Assembly: GCA_023249405.1 (NCBI GenBank)
Contig: JAHFCR010000003.1
Coordinates: forward strand, 1 to 64,000
Reading direction: 5' to 3'
Source: Peptococcaceae bacterium
Lineage (GTDB): Bacteria > Bacillota > DSM-12270 > Thermacetogeniales > Thermacetogeniaceae
DNA length: 64,000 nt
Position numbers and translations under genes: made by a program. The notes under the pieces were generated by a model. That model saw only the letters and a program-made list of their open reading frames with translations. It was not told where the DNA came from and searched no databases. Positions 10,248 to 18,587 of this stretch are shown one piece after another. How positions within the stretch are numbered: position 1 is the stretch's first letter; every line of letters begins with the position of its first letter.

Positions 10248-11606
10248 TCAAGCTTGCAAAATCTTGCCTCTCCGGGCTGCATCGAGAAATTCGATCAAGA
10301 CTCCGGCGACATAGCCTCTCTGCGCCGCGTCTATTCCCGGGTAGACCCCGATCCAAAAACCATTTGCCATCACAGCGTCAGTGTGCGCCAGATCCCCGAC
10401 CGTACGATGGTTCACGTCCAGGAACGCCGGCTGCCGCAGCAGGTTTCCTCCAAACAGCAGCCGCGTCTGCACTTTCCTTGCCTCCAGGTAACCCGTAACC
10501 TGGTTGCGGCTAAAAGGAGCGCTGTCCCTGACTAGGATCATGAACCCGAACCAGCTCGGTTTGCAGCCGGGGGCTGGCTCCGGCAGCACCAGGAAATCTG
10601 CATAGGCATCCAGCGTCTGACGAAAAAAAGCCCAGTTGGCGCGGCGCGCCTGGATGAAAAGATCTAGTTTGTTCAACTGGGAACAGCCAATCGCTGCCTG
10701 CAGGTCAGTTGCCTTCAGGTTGTATCCGATGTGGCTGTAGACATACTTATGGTCGTATCCAAAGGGCAACCGGCCATGCTGGCCCTGGAAACGCCTGCCG
10801 CAGAAGTCATCCTCGCCCGGAGGACACCGGCAATCGCGCCCCCAGTCCCGGAGGCTCCTGATGATCGAGGCCATCTTCGGCAGGCCGGTAATGATCGCTC
10901 CGCCCTCGCCCGTGGTCATATGGTGCGATGGATAAAAACTGAAGGTGGCGGAATCTCCATAGGTGCCCGTAAGTCTGTCTCTGTAGATTGAGCCGGCGGC
11001 ATCGCAGTTGTCTTCGATCAGCCATAGACCGTGCCGGTTCGCTATCTCCGACGCTACGTCAAGGTCGAACGGGTTGCCGAGGGTGTGGGCCAGCATGATT
11101 GCCTTCGTTCTGGGAGAAACCGCCCTTTCCAGGTCCTCCGGCACTGGCGCATAGGTTGCCGGCTGGAGATCGATAAAGACCGGGATCGCTCCATATTGGA
11201 TGATTGGAGCCACGGTGGTGGGGAATCCCGCTGCCGCCGTAATCACCTCGTCACCGGGCAGGATTCGCCGTTCGCCCCATTCAGGGCTGGTGAGCGCCAT
11301 AAATGCCAGCAGGTTGGCGCTGGAGCCGGAGTTGACGAACAGGCAGTCCTTAGCCCCGAACTTCTTGGCAAAATCACTCTCAAATTGCCGGGAAAAACGC
11401 CCCGCCGTCAACCAAAAATCCAGTGCCGCCTCGACCAGGGTCTGCAGGTCCTGCTCGTCATAGATCCGCCCACCGTAATGGACTGGCGTCACGCCGGGAA
11501 CAAATTGATGGAGGGCCTGACGGCAGCGATACAGTTCCCCGACCTTCTGCCTGATTTCGGCCCGCAGCAGGTCTTCCGCGCTGTTTGAGGATCTTTTATC
11601 GATCAG
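10248..11606 (-). CDS. rfbH: CDP-4-keto-6-deoxyglucose 3-dehydrase (E1)
   Basis: PMP- and [2Fe-2S]-dependent enzyme that removes the C3 hydroxyl of CDP-4-keto-6-deoxyglucose. Two hallmarks are visible. The usual PLP lysine is replaced by His in SFYPSHHMTTGEGG. The iron-sulfur ligands follow the E1 spacing C-x57-C-x-C-x7-C, from the Cys in EDNCDAAG to those in DCRCPPGEDDFC. The start is a problem. The first ordinary start codon is GTG at 11492, but about 25 conserved residues (LRAEIRQKVGELYRC, then FVPG) lie upstream in frame. An in-frame TGA at 11613-11615 leaves only CTG codons (for example 11606 or 11567). The stated start is therefore tentative. The E3 reductase partner is not in the window. 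Confidence 0.9.
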   Translation of the reverse strand: MIDKRSSNSAEDLLRAEIRQKVGELYRCRQALHQFVPGVTPVHYGGRIYDEQDLQTLVEAALDFWLTAGRFSRQFESDFAKKFGAKDCLFVNSGSSANLLAFMALTSPEWGERRILPGDEVITAAAGFPTTVAPIIQYGAIPVFIDLQPATYAPVPEDLERAVSPRTKAIMLAHTLGNPFDLDVASEIANRHGLWLIEDNCDAAGSIYRDRLTGTYGDSATFSFYPSHHMTTGEGGAIITGLPKMASIIRSLRDWGRDCRCPPGEDDFCGRRFQGQHGRLPFGYDHKYVYSHIGYNLKATDLQAAIGCSQLNKLDLFIQARRANWAFFRQTLDAYADFLVLPEPAPGCKPSWFGFMILVRDSAPFSRNQVTGYLEARKVQTRLLFGGNLLRQPAFLDVNHRTVGDLAHTDAVMANGFWIGVYPGIDAAQRGYVAGVLIEFLDAARRGKILQA

Positions 11607-11817
11607 GATTGATCACCGCCTCGCCGCATGCCGGCAATCTCGCCGGCAGCAAGAACTCATGCTCTGGAGCTTGCCAGTTGCAGGATATTATATTCGATAA
11701 AAGCCCGGAAGGATTGGCTCCACCGCGGTCCTGCAAAAGCTCACGGCAGCGCTCCCGTCCAGCCTCCCGCTCCCAGAGCGCGGGGAAAGGTGAACAAAAA
11801 GGCCAGGCATCATCCGA

Positions 11818-12516
11818 TCAGATCAATTTATATTTTTTAGCAAACTTGTAGGCGTTATCTGCCTCGTACTTGCTGTCAAAATGCTTCCTGGTCACCATTG
11901 CGTAGTGGTAGAGAACCACCCGGTGATAGATTACCGACTTGCAGCCGTTCTGCGCCATCCGCATTTCATAATCCCTGTCTTCCCAGCCGGCTTGCTCAAA
12001 CTGCTCGTCGAGCCAACCGACTCTGTTCAAACAATCCCGTGTCATCACAAATACGGCTGCCATAAACCCAGGCTCAGCCAATTCATGGGTCAATATCTTT
12101 CGCTTCTCCGCCCGTTCAGAAAACGTCTCCGGGTCTCCGCTCAACCAGTCGGGAGAAACAGACGACACGTCCGGATTCTCCTCGAGGTAGGCGATGATAT
12201 CGTCCAGCCAGTGCCCGACAAAAACGATATCGTTACTGATGAGCGCCAGATAATCTCCCGCTGCTTCCCGCAGCATCATGTTTCCTGCCTTGGTCGTCCC
12301 CTGGTTCACCGTATTGAAAAAAGGCCTGTAGCTTCTGATGAAAGGAGTATCCGGCTCCAGTTCCCTGATATACTGTCCGGTAACGCCGTCAGTGGAACCA
12401 TTGTCGAGCATGAGCAGCTCAAAAGGATAATTCGTATACCGGAACAGGGATTCCAGACACTGCCGCGTGTAAGGCGCCATGTTCCAAGCCGAGCAAAGAA
12501 TGCTGCAGAGTTTCAT
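11818..12516 (-). CDS. family 2 glycosyltransferase
   Basis: A 232-residue GT-A-fold transferase: CSILCSAWNMAPYTRQCLESL at the N-terminus, nucleotide-binding LMLDNGSTDG, and a metal-site region around ALISNDIVFVG. The acceptor-side segment includes AGWEDRDYEMRM, where an ED pair often supplies the catalytic base. Donor and acceptor are unknown; it probably adds one sugar to the surface glycan made by this locus. There is no membrane segment. The start ATG at 12516 has AAGGTGG seven bases upstream. About 210 nt separate its stop from the rfbH frame, with nothing recognisable between. Confidence 0.85.
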   Translation of the reverse strand: MKLCSILCSAWNMAPYTRQCLESLFRYTNYPFELLMLDNGSTDGVTGQYIRELEPDTPFIRSYRPFFNTVNQGTTKAGNMMLREAAGDYLALISNDIVFVGHWLDDIIAYLEENPDVSSVSPDWLSGDPETFSERAEKRKILTHELAEPGFMAAVFVMTRDCLNRVGWLDEQFEQAGWEDRDYEMRMAQNGCKSVIYHRVVLYHYAMVTRKHFDSKYEADNAYKFAKKYKLI

Positions 12517-12602
12517 GCTATCGCCACCTTATATCCTTATTTTCGCTGCCAAACCGTACCGGTCCGATTTAAAAGAGACAGGCATTGTGCCAAATCCGGG
12601 AA

Positions 12603-13793
12603 TTAGTACAATAGGATCAGCTCGTTTTCACACTTTAATCGGTCCCTGATCTGGCTCACGATTTCGTTCTGATAAACCCTAGAAGAAATAAGCACCCTAT
12701 ATGGATAGTCTTGGAGTCTGCAAGGTTGCAGAACAGGTATTCCCTGATATTCCGCGGTAGCATACATAGGGTTCGAATCAATGAACGCCATAATATTGGC
12801 CTCTCCAAGCCGGCAAGCTTTTAACAAGCGAAAAGTATGCGTTCCCACGCCCCACACAATTATCGGTTCCTGCCCGTCAACGAGCGGGTCAATCTCACGA
12901 TGGATACCCTTGTCAATCAACTTGGATCGTTGAATGTACAGAGTCAGGCCTGCTTCGGTTTCAGCATCATAATTAAAGCAGTCATCACCGCCATAGCACG
13001 ATTTTCTGTAAACAGCGCCCACAGTGGGCATGAACTGCATCCCGGTTTGGGGTTTCATTTTCTGTTCGCGGTATTGCAGTTCGAAACCGTGCCTGCGCAT
13101 TAGATTGGACAGAGCATGCACTGAAAAATAATTGATGTGTTCGGTGCTGAACTGCTGGAAGGGGGCATCGGGACAGCAGGAAAAACCCGCTGCATCCGGC
13201 ACCTCAATGTATACGGAACCGCCATCCGAGGTTAATTTATATAGCTTTGCAAGGGCCTGATCGAGATCCGCGATATGCTCCAGAACGCCGATCAGGATTA
13301 TAAAATCAAAGGTCGCCGCAGTCGTCATTGTTGAGATTGTGCCCACCATAACCTCAACGCCGAACAGGCGTCTGGCCGCCTCGGCACAATAGGCAGAGGG
13401 ATCGAGCCCCTGAACGTGCCTGAACCCGTTCCTCTTCAGCACTCCGAGCAGCGTGCCTGTGGCGCAGCCGATCTCCAGGATGCGAGTGTTTTTTTCAGTG
13501 AAGTGGGCGATCAGATCCGCGACGTCTATAAACCTTCTGGAGTCGATTGGGGATTCGCTGCCATCGGCATCACGATGCTCGTATTTTGATAGCTTCTGAT
13601 AATACAAGTCGAATTCACTCTGTTCCGGTATCAAGTCCGCGTAGCCAAAACCGCAACCGCCACAGATTACAACGTCGTATCCCTCAAGAAAACCGATGTT
13701 GGAGAAGTACGCAAATGATTGTCGATAGAGTTTTTTTCTTTCGGCGCTATTACAAATCGGGCAACACCGCTGCCTGAACTTCTCTGTGAACAT
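12603..13793 (-). CDS. SAM-dependent sugar C-methyltransferase-like protein
   Basis: A 396-residue protein with the three-part build of NDP-hexose C-methyltransferases. It has an N-terminal zinc site (CCPICNS then CGGCGFGY), a class I methyltransferase core (motif I ILEIGCATGTLLGVL, LIGVLEHIADLDQAL), and a C-terminal domain beginning IVWGVGTHTFRLLKA. Known relatives methylate C3 of keto-deoxysugars. With the CDP-4-keto-3,6-dideoxyglucose genes next door it could add a methyl branch, but this is inference, and close homologues act on other substrates. It is about 50 nt downstream of the epimerase gene. The ATG at 13793 has AAGGAGAG some distance upstream. Confidence 0.75.
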   Translation of the reverse strand: MFTEKFRQRCCPICNSAERKKLYRQSFAYFSNIGFLEGYDVVICGGCGFGYADLIPEQSEFDLYYQKLSKYEHRDADGSESPIDSRRFIDVADLIAHFTEKNTRILEIGCATGTLLGVLKRNGFRHVQGLDPSAYCAEAARRLFGVEVMVGTISTMTTAATFDFIILIGVLEHIADLDQALAKLYKLTSDGGSVYIEVPDAAGFSCCPDAPFQQFSTEHINYFSVHALSNLMRRHGFELQYREQKMKPQTGMQFMPTVGAVYRKSCYGGDDCFNYDAETEAGLTLYIQRSKLIDKGIHREIDPLVDGQEPIIVWGVGTHTFRLLKACRLGEANIMAFIDSNPMYATAEYQGIPVLQPCRLQDYPYRVLISSRVYQNEIVSQIRDRLKCENELILLY

Positions 13794-13841
13794 GCTCCAC
13801 CCGCACTCTCCTTCAAGAATGAGCCGTCAGCGACAATCTGC

Positions 13842-14762
13842 TCATGTTGACCGCGACGATCTGCAGCTTTCCAGGTAAGCATCTGACTGAACGGCTTTAA
13901 CGTCCAACGCATCCAGTACTGTTTGGTAATACCTGAAAAGCGCCGCAATCGCTTCCCGGTATCCGGTAAATTTAAAATCACCTAATTCAGACAAGAGCCT
14001 GGAGCTATCCCCCGTATATTCCGTGTTCATTCCGTCACTTAACACCCGGATCTCGCTTTTAAAATCGCTGACCTGGTTGATTATCCCGGCAACTGTCAAT
14101 ATATCGATCGACTCAGCCGGCGTAACGTTGTAATGCTTTCTGGCGGGCATCTCATGTATTACCTGCTCAATAATTCTGACCAAGTCGTCAATATATAGAT
14201 AGTCGAAGAGGACGTTTTGGTAAATAACGATGGGCATCCGCACCAGATTTTTAACTATTGCATTGGAAATGAACTTATATCTGTAGTCTTCGTATTTGCC
14301 AAACAGACCAAATATCCTCAAACAGGTTATATTGACTGTATTATCAAGGTACTTTGAGATAACATATTTGGAATATCCGTAGCTGTCGCCCGGAACATGC
14401 TGATCGAAATAATCCTCGGGCATTTTAGGCCGCCAGTGCAGCCTGTCATACTCAGCGCCACTCCCGAGCTGAATCATCCGCATATCCGGGGTTAAACAGC
14501 GTTGTAAATTGAAAAACATACGCAGGTTTTTCTCCACGATATCTATACGGTTGAGATCGTAGTTGCTTTTTCTGGACCCACCGACGGCAGCGCAGTGGAT
14601 GATTACTTCTATCCGGTTTTTTTCTATATATTCTTTCACTGCTGATTCATCCAGAAGATCAAGGTCACCGTATCCGGCTGCAAAAACATGGGATCTGTCC
14701 GCCAGATATTCACTTAGATTACGTCCGATAAAGCCCCCTGCTCCCGTAATTAAAATATTCAT
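13842..14762 (-). CDS. NAD-dependent epimerase/dehydratase family protein
   Basis: An extended SDR of 306 residues: MNILITGAGGFIGRNLSEYL glycine-rich loop, an acidic residue in GDLDLLD after beta-2, and the YxxxK pair in DSYGYSKYVISKY. It is most likely a sugar-nucleotide 4-ketoreductase or epimerase, because it sits between sugar genes and no other reductase for the RfbH product is evident nearby. It overlaps the 3' end of the upstream isomerase gene by 44 nt (65 nt if an ATG seven codons earlier is used). The downstream ATG is chosen because the fold starts there; neither start has a strong ribosome site. Confidence 0.8.
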   Translation of the reverse strand: MNILITGAGGFIGRNLSEYLADRSHVFAAGYGDLDLLDESAVKEYIEKNRIEVIIHCAAVGGSRKSNYDLNRIDIVEKNLRMFFNLQRCLTPDMRMIQLGSGAEYDRLHWRPKMPEDYFDQHVPGDSYGYSKYVISKYLDNTVNITCLRIFGLFGKYEDYRYKFISNAIVKNLVRMPIVIYQNVLFDYLYIDDLVRIIEQVIHEMPARKHYNVTPAESIDILTVAGIINQVSDFKSEIRVLSDGMNTEYTGDSSRLLSELGDFKFTGYREAIAALFRYYQTVLDALDVKAVQSDAYLESCRSSRST

Positions 14763-15357
14763 GAGCTTTCTTTCCGGCCTCATTCTGGAATAGTCTCTTT
14801 TCTACCAGGTCACAGATGATATGGCCAATCATCATATGCGCCTCTTGAATCCGTGGCGTATCCATTCCGGGCACAACTAACGCCAGATCGCAATGGGATA
14901 GAATCTTGCCGCCATTATTTCCGAGCAGCCCCACGGCGAATGCCCTTTTTCCCCTGGCTGCCGCCAGGCCACGCAGTACATTTTCCGAGTTGCCGCTAGC
15001 GCTGATCCCGGCTACAACATCACCGGGGCCGGCCAACGCCTCAACCTGACGTTCAAAAATACTTCTAAAATCATAATCGTTCCCGATGGCTGTCACTATT
15101 GAACTATTGGTTGCCAAAGCCAGGGCAGGCAATGGCTTTCGGTGAAATCGGAACCGGCCCACCATTTCTGCCGCAATATGCTGCGCATCAGAAGCGCTGC
15201 CACCGTTGCCAAAGAGCAAAAGTTTCTTTCCATTTGCAAATGCCCGGGACAGCATTTCCGCTGCGACTGCTATCTGTCTGATCAGGGCCCGGTTATTCAA
15301 AATCTCTTTTTTATATGCGATACTCTGTTCAATTTGCTGCTCTATATCAGTAATCAT
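14719..15357 (-). CDS. SIS-domain phosphoheptose isomerase-like protein
   Basis: A 212-residue SIS-fold protein of the GmhA type: LLLFGNGGSASDAQHIAAE is the GmhA signature covering the sugar-phosphate site, followed by GISASGNSENVLRG. GmhA converts sedoheptulose 7-phosphate to D-glycero-heptose 7-phosphate, and Gram-positives use such heptoses in S-layer glycans. No HldE/HddA kinase or heptose nucleotidyltransferase is present in the window, so the product is uncertain. It overlaps the ThDP enzyme gene by 11 nt upstream and the epimerase downstream, which points to tight co-expression. Confidence 0.8.
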   Translation of the reverse strand: MITDIEQQIEQSIAYKKEILNNRALIRQIAVAAEMLSRAFANGKKLLLFGNGGSASDAQHIAAEMVGRFRFHRKPLPALALATNSSIVTAIGNDYDFRSIFERQVEALAGPGDVVAGISASGNSENVLRGLAAARGKRAFAVGLLGNNGGKILSHCDLALVVPGMDTPRIQEAHMMIGHIICDLVEKRLFQNEAGKKAHEYFNYGSRGLYRT

Positions 15358-17185
15358 CTGATTTATCCCGCCGGATAGAGATAGATGCAGGGGTGATCAT
15401 ATTGGCTTGAAACTCCGACCGATCCAGGAACGGCCATAGGTCTTCCAGGAGAGTCGATTCCATCGAGCCGTCTTGATTGACCCTGGAAACCACCTTGGGC
15501 ATGACCTGCTGGTCAGGATCGATAAGGACATCGCACAGAAAAGGGCCCTCACAGTTTAACGCTTCTGCTATTTTATTCCGCATCCCCGCATGCTGTGTAA
15601 TTCTGCCGGCCTTGAGACCGTAAGCGCGCGCTACCCCGACCAGGTCCGTCTCCGGCAAACCGCTTGCTGCATCGCAGGCAACCAGGCGGCTATTAAAGTT
15701 TTTGTGCTGCATGTTCCTGATAGAAGCATAACCGCCATTATTGAGGATGAAGTATTTGATAGGCAATTTAAGATTGGCGACCGAAGCCAGCTCCTGGATA
15801 TTTAACTGAAACCCGCCATCGCCGTTAATGACAATCACTCTCCGGCCACCGTCCGCCAGACATCCTCCGATGCTGGCGGGAAGCCCGAACCCCATCGCGC
15901 CCAGGCCGCCGGCACTGAATAGGCGCTGGTTCTGCTTCACTTTGAACGCCAGCCAGAAAATATCCAGCGCGGATCCGGAACTTCCAGGCACAATAATTTC
16001 GCCCTCATCCAATGCATCTGCCAGAACCTCTACAAAGTGGTACGCATTCACGAATTCAGCCTCTTGCCTGTATTCCGGAAGCACGACAGGGTAGTTGAGT
16101 TTCCACTCCCGGCATCTTTGAAACCACTCTTTTCGGCCGGTCCTGGTTAACCGTTCCTTTACTTTCAACAGAGCCTTCATAAAACAACCGGCATCGACCT
16201 CTGCCCGAACGTCGATCCTAGTTTTTAATTTATCTATTTCATGGCGGTCAACATCGACGATGATTTTTTTAGCTGCCTTGGCAAAATTGGAGTCGTTAAA
16301 CCCCGTTAACGACGCATCCAATCTGGCGCCGATCACCAACAGGCAATCAGCGTTCTGCAATGTCAGGTTGGCGCCCCTGGGGGCGATCATCCCCGGCTTG
16401 CCAAAATTGAGGCAGTGATCGCCGGGAATCAGGTCTGCTGCCGGCCACGTGGTCAGAACAGGTACTCCCAGCGCCTTTATAAAGGCAAGAAATAGATGAC
16501 CGGCGCCGGAGCGTTTGATACCCTGGCCTGCCAGCAAAACGGGCCGTTGCGATCGATTCAGCAAGCTGATAGTTTCTTCAACATGGCTCAAAGCCCGCCC
16601 TGGATCATAAATACCTGCCGGCAGCAGAGAGGCATCGAATCCGACCAGATCCCCAGGTTCAATGAAGGCCGCCTGGACATCGAGCGGTATTTCCAGCCAG
16701 ACCGGCCCCGGCCTTCCGTGCCTGGCCAGGCTGACTGCTTTTTCCAGATGATAGCGGATTGAAGCCGGCTCATCTATCGTCACGGCATATTTTGTGATCG
16801 GGCGAACCATAGAAATAATGTCCAGTTCCTGCGGTCCCAATTGACGCACGCCGCTGTCCCTTTTCATGTCGGCCCTTTTCACCTGTCCGGATATAACCAG
16901 GCAGGGCGTTGATTCTAGCCAGGCCCCCGCAACCCCGGTAATGGCATTGGTTCCTCCCGGGCCTGTAGTAACCAGGACCGCACCGAGGTTGTTTGTTACT
17001 CTGGCATACGCCTCGGCAGCTATCGCACAGGACTGTTCATGCAAGAGGGGCACCGGGATCAGCGCTCCAGAATTGCCCAGCGAGTCCACCAAGTGCATGG
17101 AACCCCCACCAGGCAGCATGAACATATGTCTCACGCCCTGTGCGGCAATAAAATTCATCACGTAATCCGATAGCTTGATCCTCAT
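15347..17185 (-). CDS. thiamin-diphosphate enzyme of the acetolactate synthase family
   Basis: A 612-residue protein with the three domains of acetohydroxyacid synthases. The N-terminal pyrimidine-binding domain has the catalytic Glu in HEQSCAIAAEAYAR and GPGGTNAITG. The middle Rossmann domain has LLAGQGIKRSGAG and LVIGARLD. The C-terminal diphosphate-binding domain has the metal motif from GDGGFQLNIQEL to NNGG. True biosynthetic AHAS is unlikely here, since no small subunit or ilv genes adjoin it. In CDP-3,6-dideoxysugar loci, the family member YerE condenses pyruvate with the 4-keto sugar to make the two-carbon branch of yersiniose. That role fits this context but is inference. The ATG at 17185 has only a weak site. 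Confidence 0.8.
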   Translation of the reverse strand: MRIKLSDYVMNFIAAQGVRHMFMLPGGGSMHLVDSLGNSGALIPVPLLHEQSCAIAAEAYARVTNNLGAVLVTTGPGGTNAITGVAGAWLESTPCLVISGQVKRADMKRDSGVRQLGPQELDIISMVRPITKYAVTIDEPASIRYHLEKAVSLARHGRPGPVWLEIPLDVQAAFIEPGDLVGFDASLLPAGIYDPGRALSHVEETISLLNRSQRPVLLAGQGIKRSGAGHLFLAFIKALGVPVLTTWPAADLIPGDHCLNFGKPGMIAPRGANLTLQNADCLLVIGARLDASLTGFNDSNFAKAAKKIIVDVDRHEIDKLKTRIDVRAEVDAGCFMKALLKVKERLTRTGRKEWFQRCREWKLNYPVVLPEYRQEAEFVNAYHFVEVLADALDEGEIIVPGSSGSALDIFWLAFKVKQNQRLFSAGGLGAMGFGLPASIGGCLADGGRRVIVINGDGGFQLNIQELASVANLKLPIKYFILNNGGYASIRNMQHKNFNSRLVACDAASGLPETDLVGVARAYGLKAGRITQHAGMRNKIAEALNCEGPFLCDVLIDPDQQVMPKVVSRVNQDGSMESTLLEDLWPFLDRSEFQANMITPASISIRRDKSDDY

Positions 17186-17215
17186 GACCAGATCACCCGT
17201 GTCCAGAATAGATTT

Positions 17216-17722
17216 CTAGCAGCCGGCTTCTGAGGCGGTCTCCGCTGTCTGCCTGGCTATCATGCCGACTATTTCCGCCAAGACCCCATTACCGCCTCTG
17301 CAGGCGGTCACATAATCAGCAGCCGCTTTCGCCGACGCCGATGCGTCAGCCGGCGCAACACCCGTACCGGCCCACAGAATCGCTGCCGCGTCCCGATCGC
17401 TATCGCCCACATAACAGACATGCTCCGGCAGTAAACCGCGGTCCAATAACGGCATCAGCGCCGCCAACTTGTCTTTGGCGCCCCGAATGACTGATGATAT
17501 GCCGAAACGCTGTGCAATGACATCGACCAGAACACTGTCCTCGCCGGTAACAAGCATGAATTCCAGTCCCAGCCGTTCTCCAATGCCGATCGCATCCAGG
17601 TCGCGGCAGAAAATCCGCTTTTGTTCGTTTCCCCTGACGTCGAGAGTGATATGCCCGTCGGTCAGCACTCCATCGATGTCGAGCGCTATGATCCTGATCT
17701 TGCGCACCTTTTCTACCAGCAT
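17216..17722 (-). CDS. KdsC-like HAD phosphatase
   Basis: A 168-residue capless HAD phosphatase of the KdsC type: ALDIDGVLTDGHI (motif I with both Asp), the Thr of LVTGEDS, the Lys of AKDKL, and VGDSDRDAAA. KdsC-type enzymes dephosphorylate KDO 8-phosphate or the 9-phosphates of nonulosonic acids and act as tetramers. A NeuB-like synthase lies about 2.7 kb upstream in the same run, which supports a sugar-acid phosphate substrate. The gene overlaps the SDR gene by 10 nt. Its ATG at 17722 has GGAGG six bases upstream. Confidence 0.85.
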   Translation of the reverse strand: MLVEKVRKIRIIALDIDGVLTDGHITLDVRGNEQKRIFCRDLDAIGIGERLGLEFMLVTGEDSVLVDVIAQRFGISSVIRGAKDKLAALMPLLDRGLLPEHVCYVGDSDRDAAAILWAGTGVAPADASASAKAAADYVTACRGGNGVLAEIVGMIARQTAETASEAGC

Positions 17723-18552
17723 GTTCGGCCTCCGTCAATCACCAACATCGCCCCGGTCATATAAGCAGCTGCCGTGGAGCAGAGAAAAACCACGGCTGCC
17801 TTGTATTCATCGACAGCAGCCATGCGCCCCAACGGAATCAGATTGGTCAATTTCACGACAAACTCGGGGTCCTGGTCTGTGTACACTCCCCCGGGAACGA
17901 GCGCATTGACTCTCACGCCCCGATCTGCCCAGTAAGTCGCCAGATACCTGGTTAAACCGATCAGACCAGATTTGACCACTGAATAGGTAACCGGTTTGGT
18001 CGGCTGTTGTTCAAGACGCAGGCCGGATTTCCTGTATATTCGCTGATCGGGTCCTATTACTCCTAAATCGGAAGCAATATTCAATATTACCCCCTCTCCC
18101 TGATTGGCCAAATAGGTTCCGACAATCTGGCAGCACAGAAACGATCCTGTAAGCCCTACCGCAACGTCATCGTTCCAAGCGGATAAAGGATAAGATTCAA
18201 ACCGTCCTGTCAGTTTCTGATCAGCAGATACTTTTTCATAGTGGGGATTGTTGGCCGCGTTATTGACTAGAATATCTATCCGGCCATATCGCCGCAAGGT
18301 TTCCTGCAACAGCATGGATACGGATTCCGCCCTGGTAACATCGGTTTCTATGGCAGCAACCTCGGCATCCTGCCCGGCCACAAGACGATCTGCCACTGCA
18401 CGTGCACGTGTGCCATCAATGTCGGCGAGCACGCAGAATGCCCCCGCCTCAACAAGGGCCTCCGCGTGTTCGGCTCCCAGCAGACCGGCGCCCCCTGTGA
18501 CAATGGCTACTTTCCCCGTTAAATCGAATATGCCGGCCAGTTGCCCTTTTAT
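17713..18552 (-). CDS. short-chain dehydrogenase/reductase (PtmA-like)
   Basis: Classical SDR: TGGAGLLGAEHAEALV cofactor loop, ADID after beta-2 (NAD preference), NNAANN, a YxxxK at TYSVVKSGL and a C-terminal GAMLVIDGG. It most resembles SDRs of flagellin or nonulosonate modification clusters (PtmA type), but the substrate is unknown. The start is unusual. No ATG, GTG or TTG stands near the conserved N-terminus in this frame. The best ribosome site, GGGGGAG, lies five bases before an ATA codon at 18552 (reads IKGQLAGIFDL), so ATA is taken as start. An out-of-frame ATG ends up in frame if one base is lost from the neighbouring G run, so a sequence error is also possible. Confidence 0.85.
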   Translation of the reverse strand: MKGQLAGIFDLTGKVAIVTGGAGLLGAEHAEALVEAGAFCVLADIDGTRARAVADRLVAGQDAEVAAIETDVTRAESVSMLLQETLRRYGRIDILVNNAANNPHYEKVSADQKLTGRFESYPLSAWNDDVAVGLTGSFLCCQIVGTYLANQGEGVILNIASDLGVIGPDQRIYRKSGLRLEQQPTKPVTYSVVKSGLIGLTRYLATYWADRGVRVNALVPGGVYTDQDPEFVVKLTNLIPLGRMAAVDEYKAAVVFLCSTAAAYMTGAMLVIDGGRTCW

Positions 18553-18587
18553 GGCTGCTCCCCCCGTCTCTTCGCATGGATAACCCG

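Noticed and set aside
15347-17185. Biosynthetic acetolactate synthase (ilvB)
   Set aside because: No ilvN or other branched-chain amino-acid gene is nearby and the gene is embedded in a sugar operon; general family similarity alone does not support the name.
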